Origin: MGBC120314 sp051880495 | GTDB lineage: Bacteria; Bacillota; Clostridia; Lachnospirales; Lachnospiraceae | Direction of reading: 5' to 3' | NCBI GenBank assembly: GCA_051880495.1 | Contig: JBJEOB010000119.1 | Span: 1 to 41,465, forward strand | DNA length: 41,465 bases | Shown here: one piece after another, positions 8,699 to 16,128 of the stretch | Numbering within the stretch: the stretch's first letter is position 1 | Layout: the number at the start of each line of letters is the position of its first letter | Position numbers and translations under genes: made by a program | The notes under the pieces: model-generated | Told to the model about the DNA's origin: nothing | What the model saw: the letters and a program-made list of their open reading frames with translations, nothing else | Database searches by the model: none

Positions 8699-9139
8699 TT
8701 AGAAATTAAATCCAAGCTTCTCCATGTCAGCTATAACATCATTCATATTGTCATTGTATTCAATATTGCATTCATCCCATTTAGCCTTATCCCAGATTTC
8801 AACTCTGTTAAGCGCACCAATAAACACAATATCTTTTGTAAGTCCTGCAAATTCTCTTAAGTTTGACGGAATAAGAATTCTTCCCTGCTTGTCCACTTCG
8901 CACTGCATGGCACCTGACAGGAAGAAACGGATAACCTTACGCATTTCAGAACTGCTGACCTGTGGCTGTGCCTGCATTTTCTGTTCAAATTTCTCCCATT
9001 CCTCAAGTGAATAAACGAAAAGACATCCATCGAGACCCTTTGTAATTACAAATGTTTCTCCCAAACCTTCGCGCAGTTTTGCCGGCACTATCGTTCTGCC
9101 CTTGGCATCTACCGAATGGTTATATTCGCCCATAAACAT
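8699..9139 (-). CDS. mraZ: Transcriptional regulator MraZ
   Basis: This AbrB-like protein forms rings and binds repeated boxes in its own promoter to control the division cluster. The two duplicated SpoVT/AbrB-like halves are visible through the paired motifs D-A-K-G-R (residues 11-15) and D-K-Q-G-R in the second half, each followed by IxxPxxLRE. The length of 146 residues is normal. The start follows GAAGAAGGTGAT. It is the first gene of the cluster and lies directly below a promoter that carries MraZ-type box repeats, so autoregulation is likely. Confidence 0.97.
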   Translation of the reverse strand: MFMGEYNHSVDAKGRTIVPAKLREGLGETFVITKGLDGCLFVYSLEEWEKFEQKMQAQPQVSSSEMRKVIRFFLSGAMQCEVDKQGRILIPSNLREFAGLTKDIVFIGALNRVEIWDKAKWDECNIEYNDNMNDVIADMEKLGFNF

Positions 9140-9190
9140 TTGTAATCACCTTCTTCCGTCTCAGATTTTTGGGAATTGAAAATGTTTTCT

Positions 9191-9239
9191 ACCACTTCTT
9201 CCCACTTTCAATCATCTTTCACCCACTTTTCACCACTTA
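9191..9239 (-). promoter_or_regulatory. MraZ box array (operator)
   Basis: On the minus strand, AAGTGGT, AAGTGGG, AAGTGGG and AAGTGGT motifs recur with 10- to 11-bp spacing (+ strand CCACTT at 9192, 9202, 9223 and 9233, with a degenerate CATCTT at 9213 filling the gap). MraZ is known to bind helically phased GTGG/TGGG-type repeats upstream of mraZ. The array covers the transcription start and early leader of the promoter at 9246-9274, which fits repression. Confidence 0.8.
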
Positions 9240-9245
9240 TGTGTT

Positions 9246-9274
9246 ATTTTAAACACTTATTACATAAAAATCAA
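9246..9274 (-). promoter_or_regulatory. Sigma-A promoter of the division cluster
   Basis: TTGATT, 17 nt, TAAAAT on the minus strand places the start site near 9239, inside the MraZ box array and about 100 nt before mraZ. Confidence 0.75.
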
Positions 9275-9305
9275 GGTGTTTTTTACAATTTCTTTATTTT
9301 TGGGC

Positions 9306-9349
9306 AAAAAAATACAGGTTTAAATGTGAAATCACATTCAAACCTGTAT
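9306..9349 (-). terminator. Intrinsic terminator of ychF
   Basis: A long, nearly perfect stem (ATACAGGTTTGAATGTGA with its complement, loop TT) is followed by seven T on the minus strand, 33 nt after the ychF stop. It insulates ychF from the mraZ promoter. Confidence 0.92.
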
Positions 9350-9382
9350 CTGAAGTCTAATTTATTTTAATTTACCACTATT

Positions 9383-10483
9383 TTATACATTGAAACGGAA
9401 CAGGATTACATCTCCGTCCTTAACTACATAGTCCTTGCCTTCCATTCCGACAATACCCTTCTCACGTGCAGCAGCAAGACTTCCATTATCAAGTAAATCC
9501 TGATAATTAACTACTTCCGCCTTAATAAATCCTCGTTCAAAGTCTGTATGTATCTTTCCGGCTGCCTGCGGTGCCTTGGTACCCTTCTTAATCGTCCACG
9601 CGCGGCACTCGTCCTCGCCTGCCGTAAGGAAAGAAATAAGTCCAAGCAGCTTATAGCTTGCTGCAACCAGCTTATCAAGTCCTGATGATTCAACACCCAG
9701 ATCAGCCAGATACTCTGCTTTCTCTTCATCAGAAAGTTCAGAAAGCTCCTGTTCAATCTGTGCACAGATTACAAACACCTCTGCACCTTCTGCCGCTGCC
9801 ATTTCACGTACTTTTGCTACATGCGGATTGTTGGCACCATCATCAGCAAGTTCATCTTCTGCAACATTGGCAGCATAAATTGTCGGCTTTGCGGTCAAAA
9901 GATTATATCCTGCAAACCACACCTGCATATCTTCATCATCCGGCACCTCAAAAGTACGTGCCATCTGACTATTTTCAAGATGTGCCTTTACAGCCTCTAA
10001 AAGCTCCAGTTCCTTTGCAAGAGTCTTGTCCATTCTTGCCTGCTTTGAAACCTTGGCAATTCTTCTTTCAAGAATCTCTAAATCAGAGAAAATCAGCTCA
10101 ATGTTTATTGTTTCAATATCCCTTGCCGGGTCAATCGAACCGTCTACATGAATAATGTTGGAATCTTCAAAGCAACGCACCACATGTACAATTGCATCTA
10201 CTTCACGAATATTGGCAAGAAACTGGTTACCAAGACCTTCTCCCTTACTCGCACCCTTTACAAGGCCTGCAATATCAACAAATTCAATTGCCGCATGTGT
10301 TACCTTCTTCGTATTATACAGCTTACCAAGCTTCTCAATTCTCTCATCCGGCACCGGCACGATACCAATATTAGGGTCAATTGTAGCAAACGGATAGTTG
10401 GCCGCAAGTGCGCCCGCCTTGGTAAGTGAATTAAAAAGGGTACTCTTTCCTACATTTGGAAGTCCTACGATTCCTAGTTTCAT
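9383..10483 (-). CDS. ychF: Redox/ribosome-associated ATPase YchF (OLA1 family)
   Basis: This universally conserved P-loop NTPase of the Obg family prefers ATP and associates with ribosomes and stress responses. The P-loop is at the extreme N-terminus (GLPNVGKSTLFN), with a G3-type DIAGLVKGASKGEGLGNQFL block. A helical insertion domain occupies about residues 130-200, and the C-terminal TGS domain ends in EVVNYQDLL and GKDYVVKDGDVILFRFNV. The length of 366 residues is standard. The start has an AAGGAGGAAT box. It is monocistronic, with its own promoter and terminator. Confidence 0.97.
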   Translation of the reverse strand: MKLGIVGLPNVGKSTLFNSLTKAGALAANYPFATIDPNIGIVPVPDERIEKLGKLYNTKKVTHAAIEFVDIAGLVKGASKGEGLGNQFLANIREVDAIVHVVRCFEDSNIIHVDGSIDPARDIETINIELIFSDLEILERRIAKVSKQARMDKTLAKELELLEAVKAHLENSQMARTFEVPDDEDMQVWFAGYNLLTAKPTIYAANVAEDELADDGANNPHVAKVREMAAAEGAEVFVICAQIEQELSELSDEEKAEYLADLGVESSGLDKLVAASYKLLGLISFLTAGEDECRAWTIKKGTKAPQAAGKIHTDFERGFIKAEVVNYQDLLDNGSLAAAREKGIVGMEGKDYVVKDGDVILFRFNV

Positions 10484-10800
10484 TTATTCTTATTCCTCCT
10501 TGGATATGCCTTGATTTTATTGGTTTTTTGTGATTTTGACCTTTGGTTACGAACCAATTTAAAAGGCAAAAAAATAAAGACTAAATCACTTTCAATGCAT
10601 CTGATTGCAAATGTATCTCTAAATATATGCATAGAAAACCGACAATAATTATAGCATGCATGAGCTCAAAAGTAAATTCCTATTAATTCGTGTTTTTCTC
10701 CAACTTTTCAGTATTTACAAGTTTTCCTGCTCATCAACATCTATGTAATTTGCGTTTTTCCCTTATTTTTTCCCTTACTAAGAAACGGATAAGAGAAATG
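10484..10800. other. Intergenic region with ychF leader
   Basis: This 317-bp gap holds the ychF promoter (10648-10676) and a predicted 5' untranslated region of about 158 nt. The leader contains a small inverted repeat, TTGGTTCGTAACCAA. No open frame or known riboswitch is recognised. A weak hairpin that includes the toxN stop codon (AAGAGAAA/TTTCTCTT, about 10790-10812) may end the toxin transcript. Confidence 0.5.
10648..10676 (-). promoter_or_regulatory. Sigma-A promoter of ychF
   Basis: TTTACT, 17 nt, TATAAT on the minus strand. The perfect -10 gives a start near 10641. Confidence 0.7.
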
Positions 10801-11328
10801 CTATTTTCTCTTTTGGGCAAATTTCTTACATTCAATTTCCATTCTTTTAAAATCTAAACATTGCTCTCTTGCCGAAAATTTCTCACATGCTACATATTTT
10901 GAATATAAGACATTTGCTGTATTTGTTAAATCCCTAACATGTTCATTACACCATTCTAATTCTTTTATCAGTAATTCCTTTTTCTTTCTTGTGTCTGTAT
11001 TATCATGCTTACGAATCTTGGTGTCAATCTTTTGGATTAATGCATCTTCAACCGGTATCATAAGATTAAAATTCAAAACGCCTATCAAAGCCCCATGATA
11101 TACAATCTTCTTGAAATCAATCTTATCCCTCATCTTTTCATGTTTTTTCTTTGGTTTAGATAAAGGAACGCAATACTTATGCTTATTACAAATAACAATC
11201 ACCCCAAGAAAAGGTCGCTCATCCTTACCAATCTGGGGAGATACAGATAAAACTCTATCATCTATATTATGTAAGTTTCTGATGTATTTCATATCAATAC
11301 GATATACTTCTAGTGGTGTTTGAATCAT
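10801..11328 (-). CDS. Type III toxin, ToxN/AbiQ/CptN-family endoribonuclease
   Basis: This is the protein toxin of a type III toxin-antitoxin system. Family members cleave RNA at A-rich sites and are held inactive by their own repeat RNA, and several abort phage infection. Compared from memory with Pectobacterium ToxN, the layout matches along most of the chain: a VYRIDMKYIRNL start (KYI..L), DDRV near residue 24, PFLGVIV near 40, HKYCVPLSKPKKKH at 50-63, and LIGVLNFNLMIPV at 81-93. A helical C-terminal half rich in Lys and Glu follows. The length of 175 residues is typical. The ribosome site TAGGAGAA lies 7 nt before the ATG. The antitoxin RNA and a leaky terminator lie directly upstream, the standard type III arrangement. 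Confidence 0.9.
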   Translation of the reverse strand: MIQTPLEVYRIDMKYIRNLHNIDDRVLSVSPQIGKDERPFLGVIVICNKHKYCVPLSKPKKKHEKMRDKIDFKKIVYHGALIGVLNFNLMIPVEDALIQKIDTKIRKHDNTDTRKKKELLIKELEWCNEHVRDLTNTANVLYSKYVACEKFSAREQCLDFKRMEIECKKFAQKRK

Positions 11329-11348
11329 TCATTTCTCCTATAAAATAT

Positions 11349-11378
11349 TTCAAGGACTATGTTTCCATAGTCCTTGAA
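11349..11378 (-). terminator. Intrinsic (probably leaky) terminator between antitoxin RNA and toxin gene
   Basis: A perfect 13-bp stem (TTCAAGGACTATG and its complement) is capped by a GAAA tetraloop and followed by the modest T-rich stretch ATATTTTAT. Type III systems use such a terminator to keep RNA antitoxin in excess over toxin mRNA. It ends about 20 nt before the toxin start. Confidence 0.8.
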
Positions 11379-11442
11379 TGTAGTGTCACCGTAGCGACCC
11401 TAACGCTTTTTGAACGTCCACTTATTGGCAGGACTCTCCTTT
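11379..11442 (-). ncRNA. Candidate type III antitoxin RNA (ToxI/CptI-like)
   Basis: Transcription from the promoter at 11449-11476 would make about 65 nt before the terminator hairpin. Within it an ACRTTCAA motif recurs after 36 nt (ACGTTCAAAAAGC, then ACATTCAAGGAC), each preceded by a similar CT-rich segment. This gives roughly two degenerate units of a size normal for type III antitoxins (about 34-45 nt). An A-run in the first unit (TTCAAAAAGC) could be a toxin cleavage site. The number and exact limits of the units are uncertain; position and promoter/terminator layout carry the call. Confidence 0.65.
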
Positions 11443-11448
11443 AATATT

Positions 11449-11476
11449 ATTGTACCAAATGCAATTCTTTTGTCAA
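11449..11476 (-). promoter_or_regulatory. Strong sigma-A promoter of the toxin-antitoxin locus
   Basis: A perfect TTGACA -35, a 16-nt spacer and TACAAT on the minus strand. The predicted start is near 11442. Confidence 0.82.
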
Positions 11477-11574
11477 TGAATTTTTAAAAATTCATAATCT
11501 TTTGTAAATCGTCATTTTATAACTTTTGTAAAGCATTCTCTCGATATGCTGCTTTTTAGAGTGGACAGATTGGG

Positions 11575-11838
11575 TTTCCTGCGTCAAGCTCATGGGAAAT
11601 GCCTTTTTTTCTTGATTCCCCATTAGTTTTCCTGCGTCTGGCTCATGGGTTTTGACTTCTTTTCTTGATTTCCCATTAGTTTCTTCGCGTCTGGCTCATG
11701 GGTCTTGACTTCTTTTCTTGATTTCCCATTAGTTTCTTCGCGTCTGGCTCATGGGAACCCAGCTTTTTCTCCTGTTTCCCATGAGTTTTCCTGCGTCTGG
11801 CTCATGGGAACCGGTTTTTTCCTCCTGTTTCCCATGAG
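11575..11838. repeat. Five-unit 53-bp tandem repeat array
   Basis: Five head-to-tail units of about 53 bp fill the gap between the anti-sigma-like gene and the toxin-antitoxin promoter. Each begins with TTTC(C/T)T(G/C)CGTCTGG, contains CTCATGGG, then a pyrimidine-rich stretch, and ends CCCAT(G/T)AG. CTCATGGG and CCCATGAG are inverted, so every unit can fold into a hairpin; the copy next to the anti-sigma gene pairs over at least 10 bp. The two central units are nearly identical. The array lies upstream of the toxin-antitoxin promoter, so it is not obviously the antitoxin repeat. Confidence 0.9.
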
Positions 11839-11861
11839 TATTGTCCTTCTGTCATACAGTT

Positions 11862-13241
11862 TCATTGATTAATCCACATTTTTAAATCTGTCATACCCTC
11901 ATCGATACCAAAAATAAATGTTGTTGTAACAAAATCACTTGCAGGAATAGACATTGTGTAACAACTGCCAAAGTCCAGCTGTTTTTCCTCGAGCAAGTCA
12001 TTCCACAGCCACAATCCCCTTACACAGTTTTCACTTGTATAATAATAACTATCACGGTCAGCCAAATCCACATATTCACTTTCAGGTTCTGTACCTAACA
12101 ATATAAATTTATGCGGATCAAAGGACAGGTTAACCTCCTGTTCACGCAAATTGGTAAGCTGCATAGTCACTTTAACAAAATACTGTTTTTTGTATTCAGA
12201 GCCAAGCAGTTTACCCGACAGCGTATTGATTCCATCTCCCTGTACCCTGTAGACGTAATGGCAATCCTTCAGCGTTCCATCTTCATCCAGCGTGTCTTTA
12301 TCAAACATGCTGTTAAAAATTCCACCCTGCACGTCCATTTTGTCCGGATACTCAACGGATAGTATTCGAAGATTAATCGGTGTTTTATTAATATCCAAAT
12401 CGTATAATTGCACCTGGATTTCTTCATCAGCCAAAAGAGGCATTGTATACCTGTTGTCCTGTATCACATTTTCTCCTTTTGTCTCTTCATTTACATCAAC
12501 TTCAAAAAATGCTTCATCGCATTGGTCATACGTTGTCTCAACCATATTTACGCTGCCTGCAAGTTCAACAAGCTCATCAGCAGAAACGGTATCTGAACCA
12601 TAGAGTTTCAATGCAAATCCCTGATTTTCATATAAAATGAGCACCATTTTATCATAAACTATATCTTCCTCCTTGTCTCTCCAGGCATTCAGGCTGTATA
12701 GGTATGCCGGATTATCATTTACCGTTATCTCTTCACTGTCCAAAATGTTTTTTACCTTTACCTGCGACCTGCTTCTTGCATATAACAACTCCGAATACAG
12801 ATATTTGCCATCATCTGTTTTCCAAAACTTTAACCATCCGCTTTCAGAATACAGCTCATACTCCTTAGGAAAATCATAATTTCCCTTGACATACCTGATT
12901 TTATTATCATCAGGATTTTCAAACGTAAACTTCTGTGCATATGATCCTATATCTTTTTTATTTGCCGCATATTTCCTGATATAATCTGCAACAACCATAG
13001 TTGCAGGAATTAAGCACAGCAGCATCAAAATCGTGATTGCCGCCTGAAGAAGACTCTTTTTAGTCATTTTAAACTGATTAATATTGAATATTCTTTTTTT
13101 ACCCGAAAGATTGTTCAGCACATTAGCCTTCTTATTCTGATATTCCGCGGAAAAATGATGTTCGCCCTTCGCCTTCACACTCTCATCCGACCATAAAGAA
13201 TCCGCCAGCAATGTTTCTATCTTTGAAAAATCATTCTTCAT
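11862..13241 (-). CDS. Membrane anti-sigma-like protein (partner of the ECF sigma factor)
   Basis: The protein probably holds the upstream ECF sigma factor inactive until a surface signal arrives. The first 70 residues are cytoplasmic, one membrane segment follows (about residues 62-82, LLQAAITILMLLCLIPATMVVA), and about 370 residues lie outside. The outer part has no family I can name. It is rich in acidic and aromatic residues and looks like two or more beta-rich domains. The gene overlaps the sigma-factor stop by 11 nt, which is the main evidence for its role. A GTG five codons earlier (13256) is an alternative start; I prefer the ATG at 13241 after GGGTGA. Its 3' end faces the 53-bp repeat array, and no clear terminator is seen. 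Confidence 0.75.
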   Translation of the reverse strand: MKNDFSKIETLLADSLWSDESVKAKGEHHFSAEYQNKKANVLNNLSGKKRIFNINQFKMTKKSLLQAAITILMLLCLIPATMVVADYIRKYAANKKDIGSYAQKFTFENPDDNKIRYVKGNYDFPKEYELYSESGWLKFWKTDDGKYLYSELLYARSRSQVKVKNILDSEEITVNDNPAYLYSLNAWRDKEEDIVYDKMVLILYENQGFALKLYGSDTVSADELVELAGSVNMVETTYDQCDEAFFEVDVNEETKGENVIQDNRYTMPLLADEEIQVQLYDLDINKTPINLRILSVEYPDKMDVQGGIFNSMFDKDTLDEDGTLKDCHYVYRVQGDGINTLSGKLLGSEYKKQYFVKVTMQLTNLREQEVNLSFDPHKFILLGTEPESEYVDLADRDSYYYTSENCVRGLWLWNDLLEEKQLDFGSCYTMSIPASDFVTTTFIFGIDEGMTDLKMWINQ

Positions 13242-13761
13242 ACTCTTCACCCACACTTTCCCTTATATACTCTCTTAAACGTTCATTTCTTTTACGTACT
13301 GCCGCCGGTGTAATTTGTAATATTTGTGCTATTTCATTATTCTCCAGCTCACAAAAATATTTTAAATTCATAAATTCTTTAAGACTATCCGGCATCCTGC
13401 CAATACATTGAGAAACCACCTTGCCGGCATCATGTTTTGCGATGAGCTGCTCCAGCCATGAATCATCTTCTTGAATCCCGGCATCCGTGACAACATCTTC
13501 TATAACAGCAGCATCCATATAGTTCTTTCGATATATATCAATAGCTACATTTTTTACTGCCTTTAACACATAGTAACGACATTCATCCGATTCTACGCTG
13601 CTAAATTGTTTCAGATGTTTAGCCACATTTATAATTGCTGTATGTACCGCATCTTCTGCCGCCTGCTCGTTCTTCAATACAGAAAATGCAATATAATACA
13701 TCTTCTGCTCATAGAGACAATATATTTTTTCCAGCATCCTTCTATGTTGAAACGAAAGCAT
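13231..13761 (-). CDS. ECF-type RNA polymerase sigma factor
   Basis: This is a sigma-70 family factor of extracytoplasmic-function size (176 residues) with only regions 2 and 4. Region 2 is visible at about 12-75 (LYEQKMYYIAFSVLKNEQAAEDAVHTAIINVAK). Region 4 contains a helix-turn-helix near the C-terminus (LENNEIAQILQITPAAVRKRNERLREYIRE). The ribosome site is AGGAGAG. It is the first gene of a two-gene operon with the membrane protein that follows. An ECF-like promoter upstream suggests that it drives its own expression. Confidence 0.93.
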   Translation of the reverse strand: MLSFQHRRMLEKIYCLYEQKMYYIAFSVLKNEQAAEDAVHTAIINVAKHLKQFSSVESDECRYYVLKAVKNVAIDIYRKNYMDAAVIEDVVTDAGIQEDDSWLEQLIAKHDAGKVVSQCIGRMPDSLKEFMNLKYFCELENNEIAQILQITPAAVRKRNERLREYIRESVGEEYEE

Positions 13762-13802
13762 ATTTCTCTCTCCTTTTATCTTTTCTGAGTACTCATATAA
13801 TA

Positions 13803-13830
13803 TAACGGATTTTTGGGAAAATGTGTGACA
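13803..13830 (-). promoter_or_regulatory. Candidate autoregulatory ECF promoter
   Basis: TGTCACA, 16 nt, CGTTA on the minus strand, 42 nt before the sigma-factor start. The form resembles ECF promoters with a TGTCACA/CGTC pair. A TATATT/TATTAT stretch beside it could instead serve sigma-A. Confidence 0.5.
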
Positions 13831-13857
13831 TCAAAATAACATACACATGTGTGCAGA

Positions 13858-13888
13858 CAAAAAGCGCCCAAACAAAGGACGCTTTTTA
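13858..13888 (-). terminator. Intrinsic terminator after the BlaR1-like gene
   Basis: A 10-bp stem (AAAAGCGTCC with GGGCGCTTTT) with T-runs on both strands sits 4 nt past the stop of the M56 protease gene. It could act in both directions. Confidence 0.85.
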
Positions 13889-13890
13889 TA

Positions 13891-16128
13891 CTAATCCCAT
13901 TTTTTATTCTCATAGTAATCCTTAACCAAAACCTTGTCATCTGATGTCGTCGCATACATAATGGTATGATTTGGCGGATCAAGGGCTGTCAGGAGTCTGC
14001 CCTCCAAAATCCATGGTGAAAGACTTTCCAGAAATTCTGACTTGTCATATCCATCATAGGAAGCAGTTTCACAAAAATTCCCATCATGCCACTGCAGCAG
14101 GGAATATGAATATTTCTTCTTATTATTCTCGTCCGTATCTGTATAAACCTCTAACATACCATAATTTCCGTCTAAGTCCACAACTGAAATTTCCGTATTT
14201 TTTGAGGAATTCATACTTAGTATCCTTTCGTAATCCGTACCCATCGTTCCCTGGGAACAGTTAATGCTAAGCATCAAAGAAGCTTTGTTTTCCAAAACTG
14301 CCAAATCCGGTGCTTCGATTGCATTGATAAGACTCTCATAACTGTCACTTCTCAGATATATATATAAACTGTCATATCCGAACTTATCTTTGTCAAAATC
14401 CCCATAACCGCCATATAATGAATAAATGTAGGCTCTGTTCTCATCGGATGCGTCATACTCACACACGCCATCATTATCCTTATCAAGGAATATCTGAAGG
14501 AAATTGCTGCTATCGCGTGAAAAACTAATATTTTGCGCTGTTTCATCCGTTATGAAGTATTCCGCAGACACCCCTCCGGTATCAGGAAGAAAAAAACTAA
14601 TCGAAGTACCCAAAAATCCTGACGAAGAATGAATCTCGAGTATTTCTTCATCCGCCTTATAGGAAAGATTCTCTATATCCTGCGGTAAATTTATTATTAA
14701 AACCTGCTCCCCTTTGTCGTTGTTTGAAAAGTTCCTCGTAATCTTTACTTCCATAGGATTTGCAGACTGAATTGCATATGTTCCGGAATTGCATAATGAT
14801 GCAAAATATTCCCTGTCTGTCAAATTATCAAAACCATGGGCAAAAATCTGATTTCCTTTCTTGTAATAATTCGATGTGCTATCCTCCGAAACCGATAAAG
14901 AGTCATATTCAGGATAACCGGTGAGTGTTATGTTTTCTTCTCCATTTTCATAGAAGGTGACCTTCTGACCGGGTATTTTGTTTGCGATATTAACGACAAT
15001 TTCCCTATACTCCATGCTTAAATCAAAATACTTTTCTTCATCAATACGGTAAAATATGTTTCGTAAACTGCCTAAAGTACTTCCTCCTGCAAATGCCCAG
15101 ACTCCCATTATCATTAATATCAAAACTGCGATTCCCGCCATCACCTTAGAACGATTATTCGTTTTTCCAAGCTGAAGAATCCGTTCCTTAAATTCCGCCA
15201 TACCACCATTAAATCCGGTAGAACAGTATATTATATCCCTTGTTCTTCCGCCGGTGGCAACTGATAATATTGTATTGCCATATTCTTTAGCTTCCTCTTT
15301 TCCGATTTTTCGAAGAACACCTGCATCACATGCTAATTCTCCGTCTCTTGCAGAAACAAAAGCGGCAACCCACACGAACGGATCAAACCAGTACACACAC
15401 ACAAGTGCTGCCCTTACAACAGCCCATATGTGGTCAAAATGACAAAAATGCGTATATTCGTGTAGTAAAATATAGTTTTCATCCACGCCGGTATCAGACT
15501 GTATATAGATTGCAGGACGTAAAAATCCATATAAACATGGTGTTTTAACCAAATCCGACTGATAAACCTTAAGCTTCCTGTATTCTTTTAAATATACCCT
15601 GGTCATACAAAGCTTTCTATAAAAAATAATGTTCGAAAAAATAATAACAAATGCAAAAAGACATGTTCCTGTAAGCCAGAATGCCTTTACCACCGGTCCT
15701 AAAGAAACACCCTCCGTATCTTTAGCCGCCTTATCTTTAGCAGTATTTTCAGATTCATTATTCAGATTATCATTATTAACTGCAGTCGGTACATTTTCCG
15801 GTTCACTATGCATGTCTGAAACATCATGCTTGACAGCATCCGGTTCTTTAGCAGAAGGCGATTTGTCCGATTCCCAATCACTTACTATAGAATCGTCTGA
15901 CTTGTTTTCTACCGACATACTGTCATGATGCGACATGGATGAAAGTGATGAAATACACTCAGACATGGCAGGTATATGTGAAAACGGCATTCCCGGCACA
16001 ATTAAACGAACAGCTACAATAAGCCATAGGGCATACTGGACATTCTTGCTGATACGTCCAATAGTTATAAAACGTATGATTAAAATACATATAATAAGAA
16101 TTGAAGTATTAAGTATTATTCCTGCCAT
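13891..16128 (-). CDS. BlaR1/MecR1-like membrane metalloprotease (M56) with a non-penicillin-binding outer region
   Basis: The protein senses a surface signal and by family analogy triggers inactivation of the BlaI-type repressor encoded just upstream. Membrane helices near residues 3-22 and 30-47, and again at about 150-168, frame the M56 protease. Its zinc site is H223-E-Y-T-H227, with the third ligand in RDGE264LACD. Another membrane helix lies near 325-345. The C-terminal 400 residues are extracellular and lack the SxxK/KTG motifs of the BlaR1 penicillin sensor, so the ligand is not predicted to be a beta-lactam. An acidic Ser/Asp/Glu/Asn-rich linker occupies about 60-140. The ATG directly abuts the repressor stop codon (TAAATG). 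Confidence 0.9.
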   Translation of the reverse strand: MAGIILNTSILIICILIIRFITIGRISKNVQYALWLIVAVRLIVPGMPFSHIPAMSECISSLSSMSHHDSMSVENKSDDSIVSDWESDKSPSAKEPDAVKHDVSDMHSEPENVPTAVNNDNLNNESENTAKDKAAKDTEGVSLGPVVKAFWLTGTCLFAFVIIFSNIIFYRKLCMTRVYLKEYRKLKVYQSDLVKTPCLYGFLRPAIYIQSDTGVDENYILLHEYTHFCHFDHIWAVVRAALVCVYWFDPFVWVAAFVSARDGELACDAGVLRKIGKEEAKEYGNTILSVATGGRTRDIIYCSTGFNGGMAEFKERILQLGKTNNRSKVMAGIAVLILMIMGVWAFAGGSTLGSLRNIFYRIDEEKYFDLSMEYREIVVNIANKIPGQKVTFYENGEENITLTGYPEYDSLSVSEDSTSNYYKKGNQIFAHGFDNLTDREYFASLCNSGTYAIQSANPMEVKITRNFSNNDKGEQVLIINLPQDIENLSYKADEEILEIHSSSGFLGTSISFFLPDTGGVSAEYFITDETAQNISFSRDSSNFLQIFLDKDNDGVCEYDASDENRAYIYSLYGGYGDFDKDKFGYDSLYIYLRSDSYESLINAIEAPDLAVLENKASLMLSINCSQGTMGTDYERILSMNSSKNTEISVVDLDGNYGMLEVYTDTDENNKKKYSYSLLQWHDGNFCETASYDGYDKSEFLESLSPWILEGRLLTALDPPNHTIMYATTSDDKVLVKDYYENKKWD

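Noticed and set aside
9658..10155. 165-codon plus-strand open frame opposite ychF
   Set aside because: The product is Leu/His/Gln-rich with no family resemblance, and it lies antisense to a fully conserved gene.
11575..11838. The 53-bp tandem array as the ToxI antitoxin repeats
   Set aside because: The strong promoter that drives the toxin locus lies between the array and the toxin, so RNA from that promoter does not include the array. The unit is also longer than usual type III repeats.
11575..11838. A CRISPR array
   Set aside because: Units are contiguous tandem repeats whose whole length is conserved; there are no unique spacers and no cas genes nearby.
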